Below, piece by piece: positions 1-12,680 of a stretch of 64,000 nucleotides of DNA. This DNA comes from Chlorella sorokiniana (Eukaryota; Chlorophyta; Trebouxiophyceae; Chlorellales; Chlorellaceae): NCBI GenBank assembly GCA_025917655.1, contig CP084620.1, positions 1,860,001 through 1,924,000 on the forward strand, written 5' to 3'. Within the stretch, counting starts at the first letter, position 1; each line of letters opens with the position of its first letter. The notes below the pieces were generated by a model. The model worked only from the letters and a program-made list of their open reading frames with translations. It did no database searches and was not told the DNA's origin. The translations under genes were made by a program, and so were the position numbers.

Positions 1-20
1 TCCGGTCGCGATCAGCTGGA

Positions 21-2246
21 TCAAGACCTCCTGACTGCTCGCCCCTCCGCAAAGCCATCAAGCTCACCCAAGCATCCCTTCAACGTCTTGTAGTGAGCGC
101 TGTTCTGCTCAACCACTTGGTCAATGAATGCCGCTGTCTCAGGCTGCACGTTCAGCCTCAACAAGGTTGTCTGCAGCACGGGGCGGAGAGTGCAGCAGGT
201 CAGCAGCGGCGCGACTTGCAGCAGCCTGGACTGAGCCTCAGGAGCTCACCCATGGATGCTCGCCATTCTTGGATGCCGACCGAGGAGCCTGGTGGAAAAC
301 ACTGTGCAGCACCAGGGCCAGCTTCTTGGCGCTGATGGCGCAGGCCGCCCCGCCCTCAAGCAGCGCCTCACAAAGCGGCAGACACTGCGCCATCAACCCC
401 TGCACCAGGCAAAGCAAGCGGCTGAGCTTGGTTAGGGTGAGATGTCTTGCACCCGCGCAATTCTTAATAACCCTCCAATCGGTTAGCCTGACCTCGTCAA
501 ACAAACTGAGCCCCATCGGCGCCAGCCGATAGGCCGCCGCCACCACGAGTGCTGCGGCCTTGGAGCGGATGCGCGGGTTGGTCTACATGCGGCCGCAATG
601 GGGGCGGGGTGGTTGAGAGACGTACCGTTCTGCATATTGCGGCCCCAACATCGCTGGTGGCTTGCGCATCACCTTGGCTGACGTGCAAAAGTTGGCGAGC
701 ATGGAAATGCAGGCGGCGCCGCTGACGCTCTCCACCATGGCACTGCATGTGCACAGAGGGACACTCTTGGGTGTGCGATCCAGGCCCAGCTGGTATAGCC
801 AACTTTGACTCAGGAACCTCAGACACAGGAACTCACACAAGGCACTCGTTTGCGTCGGCGGCGATGCGGCGGCTGTTCAGGTCGCTGCCCGTGGCCTTCT
901 GCATCAGCGCCAGCAGCGTGCAGCTGGTGGGCGAGCTGTCGTCGGCCGCCAGGCTGCACATGGCGTCGCCGTAGCTGCATGAACAAGGGGTGGGGTTTCA
1001 GAATGTTGGGGCGGCTTAGGCCTATGGGTAACAATGCTTTGGGAGGGCCTGGATGCCGGTCTGGATCTGCACAAACATGTGTGCGGTGAGCACTCGGCCC
1101 CAAGCTGTCCCTCCCCACTCACCTGAGAAAGAGCTCCTTGAGCGTGAGGATGGCAGCACGCGCGGTGCTGAGGGCGCGGCGCCCGCATTGTGCGTAGCAG
1201 CAGGGGCACCACCGCCTGCAGCTGCAGTTGAGAGAGGAAGGTGGGCGCGGGCGGGAGGTGTTACAGCCCACGGCACACCTGGGGGCGAGCGACTGGCAGG
1301 CCACCCTTGTTGAGTGTGCGCTGCGAGAGGAACCTGTCCCCACCCACCTGCAGCTCCAGCGCCTCCCCGCTGTGAAACACGGCCGCCTGCAGCGTGTGCA
1401 TGTCCGCCACAGGGTCCACGGGCTGCACCGCACCCAGGTTGCGCATCGCAGCCGCCAGCTCCTCGGGGGCTGCGAGGGCAGACTTGCGCGCGAAGGGCGC
1501 TTGTCGGCGAGGCTGGCTGGCTGCAGCTGGGCCCCGCCGCAGGGCTGTGCGGCGGCCTGCAGGCGAGGGCAAATGGTGGGGCGTGGACGAAGCCGGGACG
1601 TCTGGTCAAATCATGCATGGGGCGGAACTTACCCTGCTGGCGGCTGCGGGCTGGGAGCCTGATGGACCGTGCTTGTGCCCTGTCTTGCCAAGAGTGGGCT
1701 TCACATCCTCGGCCTCGGCCAGCTGCTTGCAGGCGGGGGCGCAGGGGGAGTGCCTGGGCTGGACTTGCAGCAGTGGCTTCAGCGCTGGGCTGCTCCCCAA
1801 ATGATGCCGCGTCCTTGATGGCTGCAGCCAGCTGCTGTGTGCATGCCTCGCTGTGGGCGCCACCTGCGCATGGATGGCATCCACACGGGGAAGGAGTCGC
1901 AGGGTACACACCAGTCCCGCAGCAATAAGGCTCCTCATGCAGCAGCCACACACCTGCTGCTCTGCACTGGGGTCACGCATGTCCAGCAGCCCCCAACAGG
2001 TGAAGACGAGTCTGTCCGGCTCTCTGGTGCCGTGCTGTTTATGACAGCGGGCAAAGCGGGGGACGTGAAGGATGCGGCGTCGGGAACGTCCGCGCCAGCA
2101 CTGCCCATGCAACCCGCAGCAGCGGCCCGCAGGGAAGGGATAACGAAGTCGAGCCCTTCAGCTAGCGGCGCTGTTTTCAAAGTTGATGCAGGTCTTGGCG
2201 CCACAGTGTCTCTCGCACAGCACTGGTTTGAGCTCTGTGCAGGCAC
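21..2246 (-). CDS. TOG/HEAT-repeat (CLASP/crescerin-like) protein, copy A
   Basis: Reading the minus strand from about 2246 down to the stop at 21-23 gives exons with TOG-domain character. One exon near 1120-1430 ends LSTARAAILTLKELFL and splices to SYGDAMCSLAADDS (about 850-975). This is the pattern of alternating helices ending in a 'YGD' turn seen in CLASP/TOGARAM-type TOG domains. A further exon (about 470-582) carries TNPRIRSKAAALVVAAA, the HEAT-helix signature of plant and algal ARM/TOG proteins. TOG domains bind tubulin, so a microtubule-associated role is inferred from family. The same motifs recur in the gene at 13173-15352, so the two are paralogs. No in-frame ATG opens the 1935-2246 exon; it follows a good acceptor, so the start lies in an upstream exon, possibly an ATG near 2422. 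The terminal exon (21-190) is joined with less confidence. At least one frame break is present near 1170-1200. Confidence 0.68.
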
Positions 2247-2719
2247 ACAACCAAGGTCAGATGGCGCCGCGCTAGCTACCTGCGGCCTGCAACCGTCGCA
2301 CCTCCAACCACCTTGGAAGCGCGGTCTTTAACACGCCCGGCCTCTATCGAGGATGGTGTTGGAGTTAGCCACCCACAGAGCAACCTCTTGACGCGGCTGG
2401 TGGACATGTGAGAACTGGTCATTGTTGTGGCCTCCCTGCGACATACGACTTTGAATCAAAATAATCAAATTGAATTGGAAGACGGGCACCAATGGGCATT
2501 CACTAACAGTCGAGCGCCCGCCATCGTCTGCTCGGCCTGCTGGGCGCAAACCTGCACATCCCAGATCATTCAACGACGGTCACCATTCAATCCATGTAAG
2601 CAGAGTTGCTTTATTTCAAATACCATCGTCCCAGCAAGTGCGTATTTTCAGCGCCACCAAACCTCACGTTCGCATATGGAGTTTTAAGGCACGGCTTGGG
2701 CGACGATAGCATCTTGTTC
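2247..2719. promoter_or_regulatory. Divergent upstream region between TOG copy A and the RGG/UIM protein
   Basis: Lower-GC interval separating a minus-strand gene from a plus-strand gene. It may contain a first exon of the TOG gene on the minus strand: an ATG near 2422 opens about 45 codons before a possible GT donor, but the phase does not match the next exon. No clear TATA element was recognised. Confidence 0.4.
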
Positions 2720-4298
2720 ATGGATGAGATCACCAGTCCAGCCGCTGCACCGGCCACACGATCAAGAGGGCGCGCAGCGGCGGCCTCTGCAGCGCGAGAA
2801 GCAGCCCGCGCTGCAGCGTTGGCAGTCGGAGGTAGACAAGGACGCGGATATGGCCGTGGTGCGCGAGGTGCTGGCCAGGGTGGGCGGGGCCGCGGGCGCG
2901 GCGAAAAGCGGCGCCGTGAACCCGACTTGCCCCAGCCACCGCAAGACTCACAGTCAGAAGACACTCAGCGCGGCAGTAGTCAGGAACACAACAGCACACG
3001 CTCTAGCAGCAGCCAGAGGGACACAGACGATGAGGAAGTTGAGCAGCAGCAGCAGCAGGCAGTGCAGCCGCCACTGCCGCAGCGCCCCAGCTCACCGTGC
3101 GACAGCAAGCGATGCAGCTGCTCATGCAGAGCACCGGAGTGCCGAGGGACAGGTGGGCGCTACTCTCATGTCATTGTCTAAATTGCAACAGACTTATTTG
3201 CTGAGTTTGCCACGGTCGACGATTCAGCTGTTTCGCCCACACGCAGGGCCACGATGGCCTTGGACGAGACGCAGAGCGACCCGGAGCCGACAGATGCCCT
3301 TTTTGGGTGGACGAGGCTCAGATCTGGCTGGCAGAACGGGCCGAATTCGAAGGTGCAAGCCCTGCATGCTGTCAGGCAGCGCCCGGTTGGCCACCCTGCT
3401 GCTTGCATCAGGTCGGGTGCCTCGCCTGCAGCCCCACCCGGCAAGCCCATGCGGTCCGCCTGCACGCAGATGAGCGCGAGCGGCTGGCGGAGACGATGCG
3501 TGTGTCGCTGGAGGAAGCAGAGCAGCGCAAGGCTGCGCAGAAGCCGTTGGCAGAGCGGACGCCGGAAGACATCCAACAGGTGCCCGCCCCGCCGCAGCCT
3601 GCAGTTCCGTCCCCTCCATGCACATGGTGGTGCGGCGCGACCACCATGGCAGGAACTTGGAACGGTTGTCAGCTGCTCGTTCTGCCTCGCCACGCTGCAG
3701 GAGTTTGCTGCCTCCGAGCTGCTGTGCCGCCTGGCCGAGCGCCGCTCGCTGGCGTCCCTGCTGGCTCCGCCGCTGCGCCAGCCGCTGCTGGACTACTTGG
3801 TGCTGGAGGCCAAGTGCAGGCGCTGGTACAGCATGTCCCGCCACTACTTTGCGGCAGCCGCACAGCAGCTGGTGGCCCAGCTGGATGACGAGTCCGACGA
3901 GGGTGGCAGCGTCGGCCGCGAGCCTGCCGCAGTGGGCCAGCAGGAGGAACCCCGAGCAAGCGGCGGCGCGCATGGCAGGGGGTAGCGCACGCGGCAAGGG
4001 CCCGATCAGCGGTGAGCAAGCGGCGGTGCTGGCTGTGGCGCTCGAGTGCGCCCGTGAGGAGGTGCAGGCCGCGGTGTTTGCCATGCCGGCGGGCGGCGAC
4101 TGCATCGAGGTGCCGCAGCTGTTTGCGGGGGCGGTGCCAGCAGAGGCTGAGGAGGAGGTGGTGGTGCTGGACAGTGAGGAAGAAGACGAGCGGATGGGCG
4201 GCCTGCAGCAGCAGCAGCAAGCGCAGCAAGCACAGCAGGAGGAAGCGCCGCAGCAGCAAGGCTCCCAGCGGGAGCGGCAGCAAGAGCAAGCCGGGTAG
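2720..4298 (+). CDS. RGG-rich protein with UIM-like helix, SIM-like motif and poly-Gln tail
   Basis: The ATG at 2720 opens an Ala/Arg/Gly-rich N-terminus with RGG-type repeats around 2820-2915, followed by a Ser/Glu/Gln-rich acidic stretch. Downstream exons spliced at good GT-AG sites give a helical segment (about 3307-3360 and 3470-3580) containing ERLAETMRVSLEEAEQR, which fits the ubiquitin-interacting-motif pattern of acidic start, central L-x-x-x-(A/M)-x-x-SL-x-E-A. Next comes a conserved-looking helical block (about 3706-3900, with LLCRLAERRSLASLL and LEAKCRRWYSMSRHY). The last part carries EEEVVVLDSEEEDE near 4150-4190, a typical SUMO-interacting core of V-V-V-L followed by acids, then a Gln/Ala tail to the stop at 4298. 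No family is recognised. A role reading ubiquitin and SUMO while contacting RNA is inference from motifs only. One frame change lies near 3945-3975. Confidence 0.62.
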
Positions 4299-4677
4299 AG
4301 TCACGTCTTCCGTTGATGTAGTTGTGAGTTGTTTGACATCAGTGCTGACAGGAATTAGTGTGTACAGGAGCAATGACAAAGGAAAGGGGCTGCCAGTGCG
4401 GGCCTGAGTGGGCCTCCCTTCATTCTTGCTAGCTCCTGCACAGCTGCTCGGCGGGCAAAAGATGTCGCACAACGCTGACGCAGCGGCGGCGTGCCCCGCG
4501 CGTGCTGCTCTACGAGGTGCCGCGCTGCCTGATGGGCCGCAGACATTATGATGGGCCCACCGGCTGCTGCAGGCCAGCCCCCTTCCAGCAGGGGTCTGCG
4601 TGAGGTGATGCCAACGCCCCATGGCACAGGCTGCCTCCTCTGCGCAGTACCACGCATTGCTGGGCAAGATCGACCCA
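4299..4677. other. Convergent 3' intergenic region
   Basis: Interval between the stop of the RGG/UIM gene and the stop of RPA2, presumably holding the two 3' UTRs. No coding signal, repeat or RNA gene was recognised. Confidence 0.5.
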
Positions 4678-7600
4678 TCACTTGAGGTCCAGGGAGCAGC
4701 GTATGTTCATGGCTGCCAGCTCGCTGACCAGGTACTTGAACACGTAGGGCAGCGCCACGCGCCGCAGTACTTGCCTGCAGCACGCGGCGGGGCGGCGAGG
4801 CGTGAAGGACGCAGGTGGGCGGCAGCAATCACACCACAGGATCCCCCTTCCCCCGAGCGCCAAAGTGTCAAGGCAGCTTGGTTCCCCAGCCCGCAGCGAG
4901 CCGCACCCGTCTCGCAGAGGCGGCACACTGTGACGCCGCGACTGCCGCCGTCGCCGCTGGTGGCACGCACGCCTGTGGTGTCGGCGGCGGCGTGAGGCAC
5001 GTTGACCGTGGAAATGAGCAGGCCGCAGTTGGCGCACACGTCCATCACGTGGTAATCGGAACAGGAGTGGAGCCTGGGAGGGGCAGGCATGCAGGGGAGG
5101 TGGTCTCCAAAGCAGACTGCCGCAGGTTGCTCACTTGCAAGCCCCGCATGGGGGTTGTGGAGGAAGCCCTCAAGGCCGCGCCGCCCTGCTTCCCCTGTGA
5201 CACGCGTGAAGAGCCGCAGGCAGCCTGCGGGAGCAGGCGCTGCCTGCGTGCATGGCCCCGCCCCCGCTGCGCTCCCAGCCCACCTGTCGTGCAGCAGGTA
5301 GGCGGCGCCGTGAGCCAGCAGCGAGTCGCGCTCCATCTCGCCAAAGCGGATGCCGCCGCCAAACTTGCGCCCCTTGATGGGCTGCCGCGTCAGCGGGTTG
5401 ATGGGGCCCGTGGAGCGCACCTGCGGCAGTGGTGGGTGGAGCAGGGCGTGGTGGGGGCATGCCTTGCCTCGTGGGGTGGAGGATGCAGCCCCCGCCCCTC
5501 CCCCACCTCCCCCTCCCGTCACCAGGATGCAACTCCCCGCCCCCGCCCCTCTCCCACCTCCCCCACCCGTCACCCCCTCATTTTACCTGCCCTTCCCCCA
5601 CCTGGAACTTGTCAGACACCATGTGACGCAGGCGCTGGTAGTAGACCACGCCGATGTAGATGTCCACTGGGAAGGGCTCCCCGTCACCCCGCTGATCATC
5701 ATCTGCCAACGTGGGAGCCGGGAGACATGGCTTCAAGCGCAGATGGCGACAAGCAAGCCGTCCGGCCTGCAGCGCTGGCACGTTTCCCCAGGCATGGAGC
5801 GGGGCCTGCCGCACCGCACCTCGCCGCCGTTGCGTGCGAAGCCCGCCTCTTCCAGTATCTTGCCAAACTCGGCGGGGTGGTCCACGGGGGCGCCCTTGTC
5901 GCTGGCCTGGAAGGGCGAGGCGTCCACAAATTGCCCGCTCAAGGCGCCTGCCTTGCCAGTCAGGCTCTCGATCAACATACCAATGGTCATGCGGGAGGGG
6001 AAGGCGTGCGGGTTGATCAGCAGGTCGGGCCTGCAACATGGGGGGGAAGGGGGGCATGGGCGCCACAGCATGAGCGCGTACGGCAGCTCATGAGGCGGCG
6101 GGAGCGGGGATGCAGGGCTGGCTGGATGTGCAGCGCGGCCAGAGCTCCCCCTCGGCCCCTTCCCGCCGCTCGGGCCCCACCTGATGCCCGTGCTCTCGCA
6201 GAAGGGCATGTCCACGTCGTCAAACAGGCGGGACAGCACACCCTTCTGGCCGTGGCGCGACGCAAACTTGTCGCCTGCACAGCGACGCGGAACGGGCGCC
6301 AATGCAGCGCACTCAGCGCTCGTGCTGGACAGGCACCTCGCACTGCACATTCTGCTGCACTGTACATCTGGCCTTGCAATGGCAGAATGTTCGCTGCATG
6401 TGCAGAACCAGTTAGTATGCCAACCCCCACATTCGCAGGCCCCCCGCCCACCAATGACGGGGTTGCGGTTGAAGCGCAGCTTGATGTTGGCCTGCTTCAC
6501 GCCCTTGTCCTTGCCCTGCCCCACGATGGCCACCTGGTCCACCACCGCCGTCTCCTCGCCCTTCAGCTTGCCGCCCTTCACCTTGCCCGTCAGGCGGTCC
6601 ATGGCGGAGTAGTAGGACTGGCCCGGCCAGATGGCGGCGCCCACGTGCGGCAGGCCGTCGCCGTCAACCAGCTCGGCGTTCTTGTAGGCAGCCTCGGGCA
6701 CCACGCTGCGGGGAGGGGGGCAAGGGGGCGGGGGAAGCAGTGACTCCGGGTGGCAACAGGAAACTCTTCCCGACAAGCATGCGGTTCTTTGAGGAGCGCG
6801 GTCAGCGCAGCGTTCAGCCTGGGCGTGCGTGGGGCTCCCTAAACCACCCCCCGCCCCCGGCAGCGCGGCGCACCCCTTGTCCTTCACCGCCGCCGACTCG
6901 GGGTGCTGGGCACCATCTGCGGGAACTCGTCGCCAAAGGCGCCCGCGGCCGCTCGCGCTTGGCCACCGGCAGCTTCTTGACGGGGGCGGGGTCGGGCTGG
7001 AACACAATGTCCCTGCGCCAGGAGGCAGCAGGGTGGGAATCAGGGGCCCAGGGCTGGAGGGGACAGAAAAACAGCAACGGCGGCCGCGCGCTTCAACGCG
7101 ACAGCAAATGCGCAGCAGCGCAGGGCAAGGGCAGGCATGGCGTGATGCACAATGAGGCAGTGCAGGGCCCTCAGTCCTATCGATCAGCCTCCACGGTTTG
7201 TGAGGTCAGCCAAGTGAAAAAGCATGGTCGAGGTTGTCGTCACCGGGCAGCGGTGCAGATGGGCAGATGGGCAGGAGCCTTGGGGGCGGCAGGGCGTCAG
7301 AGCCCCCCACCCCCTACTCACTTGCCCCTATCCTCCCTCAGGTCGACCTGCTCCGTCTTGTACAGGTAGGCGTGTGCAAAGCCGCGCTCCACCGACGAGC
7401 GGTTGAGGATCATGGCGTCCTCCATGTCGTACCCTGCGCCACACAAGGCATAGCATGGGCGGGTGTGAGGGGGTGCAGAGGGGGTCACATGAAGCGGAGA
7501 AGAGCACACAGGGGTGGCTCTGACCGGCTGCTGAAGGCGAGCTCTCCCGCCGAGCGGTGGGGGCCGCCAATGCAAGCCCCAGGTGCACGGCGGGCTACAA

Positions 7601-10600
7601 GCCGCCAACCGCCGCCCACCAGTGTAGGCCAGCACCGCCACGATGGCGTTGGTGCCGTTGGGGAACTCGTCCATGCAGTACTGCTCGTACCTGCAGGGGT
7701 GGATCAGGGACAAGAAGCACTCCAATTGAACATCCAGCGGGGGGGGGACTGGCCGTTTCAGGCCCCCAGCTTGTTGAATCTCATCAGACAGCACTGGCAT
7801 GTAGAGAGGGCGCGTGCAGCCACCTGCGCGTGCGCGCGATGGGCGTCTGCGGCGTCTGTATGCGGTACATCTTGTTGTCTGTGCGGTGCGTCAGCGCCTG
7901 CGCGGGCGTGCCCATCGTCTGCTTGGCCATCTGGCACTGGTACATGTTGCGGGGCGACTGGTTGTAGTCGGAGTAGGGCGTCAGGCTGGCCACCACCGAC
8001 AGCATGGAGGCGGTGGAGAACTCTGGGGGAGGGGGGGGCAGGGGGCATTGTCGCCCTTTCCGAAGCGGGGCCAGCAACGCAAGCCGGGAGGTCGCTGACT
8101 CGGGCAACCAGCGCAACGGGCGGCCACCAAAGCCCTGTGAGACGCTCAGGGGGAAAGGGGGCAGGGGCGCACCGGTGTGGGTGAAGCGCAGGCCCTTGGT
8201 GCCGCCCTCGCCGCCGTCGGGCACGCGTATGCTCATGTTGTTCTGCTCCAGCGTGCCAATCATCTCGGCCGCGCCGCTGGCCATCTGCTTCACGGGCCGG
8301 ATCATGCGGGCGGCCTGGAGGCGGGGAGGAAGGGGCAGGGGAGTGCAGCCGGCGGTTGCTTTGGCACGTTCCCCGGGCGTGCAGGCAAGCGGGCGCGGCC
8401 AGCGACAGCCAGTGACAGCAATCACCACCCCCGCCGCCACCCCTGGCAGGCCAGCCCCACCTGGGTGTAGATGAAGACGCCGGGGTAGGGCGCCCCCGCT
8501 CAAACGGGATGTGCACCACCTCGGAGTGGCTGGGCAGCGCCGCCTCCTCGTCGTGCACCTCCATCAGCTTGGCCCCCGCGCTCAGCTGCTCCTCGGCCGC
8601 CAGGTTGGCGGCCTTGATGGCGCGCAGGTGCGCCACCATGGCCCCCGCCAGGCTGGCCCGCACGTGCCCCACCACGCGCCCGTCCAGCTGCACGCACAGG
8701 TGGCCGGGGCGGGCGGGGCGGGCAGCAGGGGCGCGGTAGGCACCATGCCCAGCGCCCCCAGCACGCGCACCACCCCCGCCGCCATCTCCTCGGGCGCATC
8801 CGCCTCGTGAGTGACCACTCTGCGGGGAGGAAGAGGGGGGCGGCATGGAGGGTGGGGCATGATGCTGCACATCCGCTTCTCAGCACCCAGCGGCAGCGCG
8901 CCGCAACGCGCCAGCTTGCTGTCCCAGCGGCTGGCTGTGGCGGCGCCAAGCGCGGAGCGCAGCACGTGGCGGCAGCCGTGCGCCGCGTGCGCCCACCTGC
9001 AGGCCGCCGTGAAGTGGTTGAGCAGGCCGCAGGGGAGCCGTCGGGGGTGTGCACGGGGCAGAGGAAGCCCCAGGACTCGGGAAGCAGCTTGCGCACGGTG
9101 GTGGTTCGCAGCTCCGCAAAGTAGGCGCCGCGGTGGATGGAGCGGAAGTGGGACAGGTACCTGAGCAGAAGGGACGGAAGGGGGAGGGAGGCGGGTTGTG
9201 TGCAGTGCTGCCGAGGCATGAGGCGTGAGCAGCAACGCTAGCTAGAAGGGCTGGCGGTGGAGTGCAGTACAAGGACGCGTGTGCAGAGGAAAGGGGAGGC
9301 TCGGTAGGATCAATTGGAATTGTTGCGGCCCTCAGCGCGGCCTCGGGCCGCTAGGGTGCAAGTGTGATGCGCTGCTGGAAGCGGCGCTCGTCACAGCCTC
9401 AGAGGGGGCAAGCAGCGGCAGCGGCAGCGGCAGCAGCATCCTCTCGCCAGGAGATGGCGGCTGTGGCAAGCCAACAACAGCAGCAGCAAGCCCGCCGCTC
9501 CAGCATCCAGCATCAAGTAACCACTCACACCAGCAACTTTGCTGCCAAAGCAGAGCCCCCTCAGCTCCCTGCCCATGCCCACGCACCACCACCCGCCCCC
9601 ACCTGAAGTAGTTGAGCTTCTCAGCCACCACGGTGAAGCCGGTGGACTGGCTGAGGTCCAGCCCGCTGCGGCTCACCAGGTTGCCGGTGTTGAGCAGGTA
9701 CTCAAACTTGGCGCCCTGCGCGCCCAGGGAGGGGGGCGGGCATGCGCCAGAGAGGCAGGTGAGGAGCAGCGGCTGGGGGCAGCTGGGGGGTGATGCCGAG
9801 CCGAGCAGCCGGGCTGCGGCAGAAGCTGTCCCACAGCCCGCCACCCAGCCATGCCACCCCACAGGCAAAAGGACGAGCAGGAACAGCGCCGCCAGCCAGC
9901 GCGCGGCCGCGCACCACGTCCTGCATGCGGTCCGCGGTGCGCCGGATGTACTGCTCGTCCTGCAGGTTGACCACCTCGGGCGCTGCTCCAGGTCTCGCCG
10001 CACCTGCGCCCGGAACGCCTCCAGCGCCGTCTCCAGCTGCTCCCGCAGGAACTTGAGCAGCAGGTGGCCCGGCAGCAGGGCCTCGTGGTGGGTCAGCGCA
10101 TCCGGGTTGTCCTCGCTGCACTGCCGGTCGGCCTGCGGGGTACGGGGTGCGGAGCCAGGGGAGCGGCAGCGCCGCACATCACGCCATGCTCAACCTCCGT
10201 CTCTCAACCTCCGTCTCTGGGAAAAGTCCGCAGATAACAGACAGCTACTGCCGGCCAGCATCCCCCGGAATGACCCCCAAACATCCCTGAGGGCAGTGGC
10301 GGCATCATCAGAGCAGCCCCCGCCCCCTGCGCCGCCGCCCACCAGCGCATACAGCTTCAGCAGCATCTGCACCGCCAGCTGCAGCTTGTCCGCCGGCTGG
10401 TCCAGGTGGATGAAGAGCAGCTCCCGCAGCAGCATCTCGCCGACCTGGTAGTCGGTGCGGCGGGGGGGCGCGTCCAGCGCGGCGCGGAACAGGCTGCCCA
10501 GGTACTCGATGCAGGCGGCTCTGCGGGCGGGTTGGCAGAGAGATGGGAGTGGGTGGGGGATCAAGGGGGGGACAGCACAGCAGGCAGGCAGCAGCAGGAC

Positions 10601-12680
10601 GAGGTGGCGTGTGGCCCGGGGGCAGGCGTGTGCCCCGCTCAGCCCTGCCACCACCACCAGCAGCGGCAGCAGGCCGCTACCCAGCCAGCCAGCACAGGGA
10701 GCGCCCTGTGCAAGGGACCTCACCGTGTGTGCAGCCCAAACTGCTTGGCCTGGCGCAGCAGCAGCTCGGCGCGCTCCGCCACAAAGGCGGCATGGGCGGT
10801 GCCGGGGCCACCGACCCCACCAGCTTGTCGTACATCTCGCGGTCCGACACCTCCAGGAAGCACTTGAGCAGGATGCCCGCAGGGATGAAGTACTCTGAAG
10901 CAGGAGGGGGGATGCGTGTTGGAAGACGGGAAGGTATATAAGTCGGGATGAAAAGGGTGGCGACCGCCCGCAATGAGCGCTCGAGAGCCGCACGAGCGAT
11001 CTTGATGCCCGCTGGTTGGGAGGCAAACGGCGGCACATGTGAAGCTGGCAGGCGCGGCTGGGCGGGGCCCTCACCGGCACGGCGGATGGTCAGAGCAAAC
11101 ACGCAAGAGCCATCGACAAGGTAGTGGCAGCGGTTGGTCATGCTGCTCTCGTCGGGCGCACACAGCTGCGGGGGAGGCCAGGGGAAAAGGTGGATGGTCG
11201 GTGGCGCAAGCGCAGGAACCACAGAGAGCTGCTCGAGCAGCGACGGCGTGTACGATCTCCACGCTGCCACAGCCTGCGGCCTGCCAGCGGGCCCCACCGG
11301 ATGAGTGTGGCCATCTCGGTGAAGGCGGGGCCGCGCTTGTGGTAGGCCCCGCGGCGCAGCGCCATGATGTAGTGGCGCCGCTGCTGCACCAGCATGCGGA
11401 TGATGCGCTCAATGCCGTTGCAGATGAAGGTGCCGCCAAACTCGTTCGACTCCTCCTGCAGCGGGCGCCAGCGGAGCAGCGGATGGGCATAACATTATAT
11501 AAATGGCCAGCTGAGCTTGGGACAGATCCCCCAGCTGAATTCACGCCAGCAAAAACTTGTTCCCCCTTCCCCCCTCCCTCTCCCAAGGTGGACAGCATCC
11601 ACAGGCAACAGCGGGCCAAAGGATGTCTGTGCCCTCAGCGTGCAGCCCAGCGCCTGCCTCCTGCCCTGCGCGGCCCCACCTTGCGCTCCACAAGCTCCCT
11701 GCGGGATGCGTTGCGCAGGTAGCAGGTCTTGCTCTTGAGCATGATGGGCAGGGAGCCGAGGCGCTTGCTGAGGCGCTGCTCGGGGCCCCCTCTGCCTGGT
11801 ACACCAGGTCGCAGGTGAAGGCGGCCTTGTAGGTGGTTCCCTGCACAGTGCGACCCGGGTGCGTGGATGGCGTGTAAGCAGCGCGTGCAGGGCAGCAAGA
11901 CGGTTGTTGCGGGGTGGCGGGCAGCCAGGGGTGTGGAGGTTGCAGCGCTCGGTGCTTTCAGCTGGTTGCGTTCAGCGGGCGTGAAGCCCTCGCACAAGAG
12001 GTGTCAGAAGTATGTAGCTAATTCGTCATCGCGCTCATCAAAGCAGGGACGGCTTTGTTGGAGGGTGCAGGCCCAGCAGGAAAGTGCTTGCAACGACCAC
12101 CCACCGCTTCTCTGCATTCCCGAGGAAACAGCCGCTGGTCGCCACTGGCAGCCCCAGCTCCCGAGTCCTCACGCACTGGGCGTGCCACTGCCGGGTTTTC
12201 AAACCAGAAGCGGTGCAGCGTCTTGCTGCAGGGGAGCATGATGCAAACCGACATGTGAGCATGGCTTCCAAGCGCTGCTTGTTCGAACGGAGCGCCCCGC
12301 CCGTCCATTGCATGCCGCCCGACTCGCATCAACCGACCTGCCGGGGTGCTCTATCTCTGTCGCCTCCATGCTCTCTATCACGTGCTGCATGCCCTCCCCC
12401 AGAAAGTAGTCAAACGAGTCCACATGGGGCTGCATAGGGGCCCAGGGAGCGGCAGAAGCGAGCATCAGCGGGATGGCCGAAAAGATGGACAAACATGGCA
12501 GTCTGATCAGGTTCAATGCATAAATGTCGACTGATGCCAAGCGGCAGGCCATCGCCTGACCAACGCAGGCCGAGAGCACGCCCAGGGGCGGGCAGGCGGG
12601 CGGCGTCTGCTCACCTGGGCCAGCGCCTCCAGCACCGTCGGGACAAAGTCCCCGTGCACTTGCGTCTTCAAGTGTGACAT
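4678..12680 (-). CDS. RPA2: DNA-directed RNA polymerase I second-largest subunit
   Basis: This is the beta-like subunit that builds half of the Pol I active centre for rRNA transcription in the nucleolus. The start is the ATG at 12680 ([20 protein letters not shown]), the first Met after an in-frame stop, followed by the family N-terminus [13 protein letters not shown]. Recognisable blocks in order are [19 protein letters not shown] (about 11395-11450), [36 protein letters not shown] (about 9040-9085), [14 protein letters not shown] (about 7390-7435), [20 protein letters not shown] (about 6190-6270) and [20 protein letters not shown] (about 5300-5360). A C-terminal zinc ribbon has CANCG and CRLCE pairs, and the protein ends [15 protein letters not shown]...LDLK. 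The C-terminal wording matches Pol I rather than Pol II or III. There are many introns. Single-base frame breaks occur at the runs 9032-9035 and 8493-8497. The gene is essential, so these are more likely sequence errors. Confidence 0.95.
5480..5574. repeat. Imperfect tandem duplication inside an RPA2 intron
   Basis: Two adjacent pyrimidine-rich units each begin AGGATGCA and end CCCGTCACC: 5480-5523 (44 nt) and 5524-5574 (51 nt). They lie between two RPA2 exons, so they do not alter the protein. Confidence 0.7.
10189..10216. repeat. Perfect 14-bp tandem duplication in an RPA2 intron
   Basis: The 14-mer CTCAACCTCCGTCT occurs twice back to back (10189-10202 and 10203-10216), in non-coding sequence next to RPA2 exons. 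Confidence 0.75.

Noticed and set aside
4815-6743. A 642-codon open frame on the plus strand
   Set aside because: It is antisense to several RPA2 exons whose minus-strand translation is conserved; high GC keeps the opposite strand open.
12275-12300. A GTTCGAAC-like sequence suggesting a tRNA T-loop
   Set aside because: No matching acceptor stem or anticodon arm could be folded around it; also checked near 18186 with the same result.
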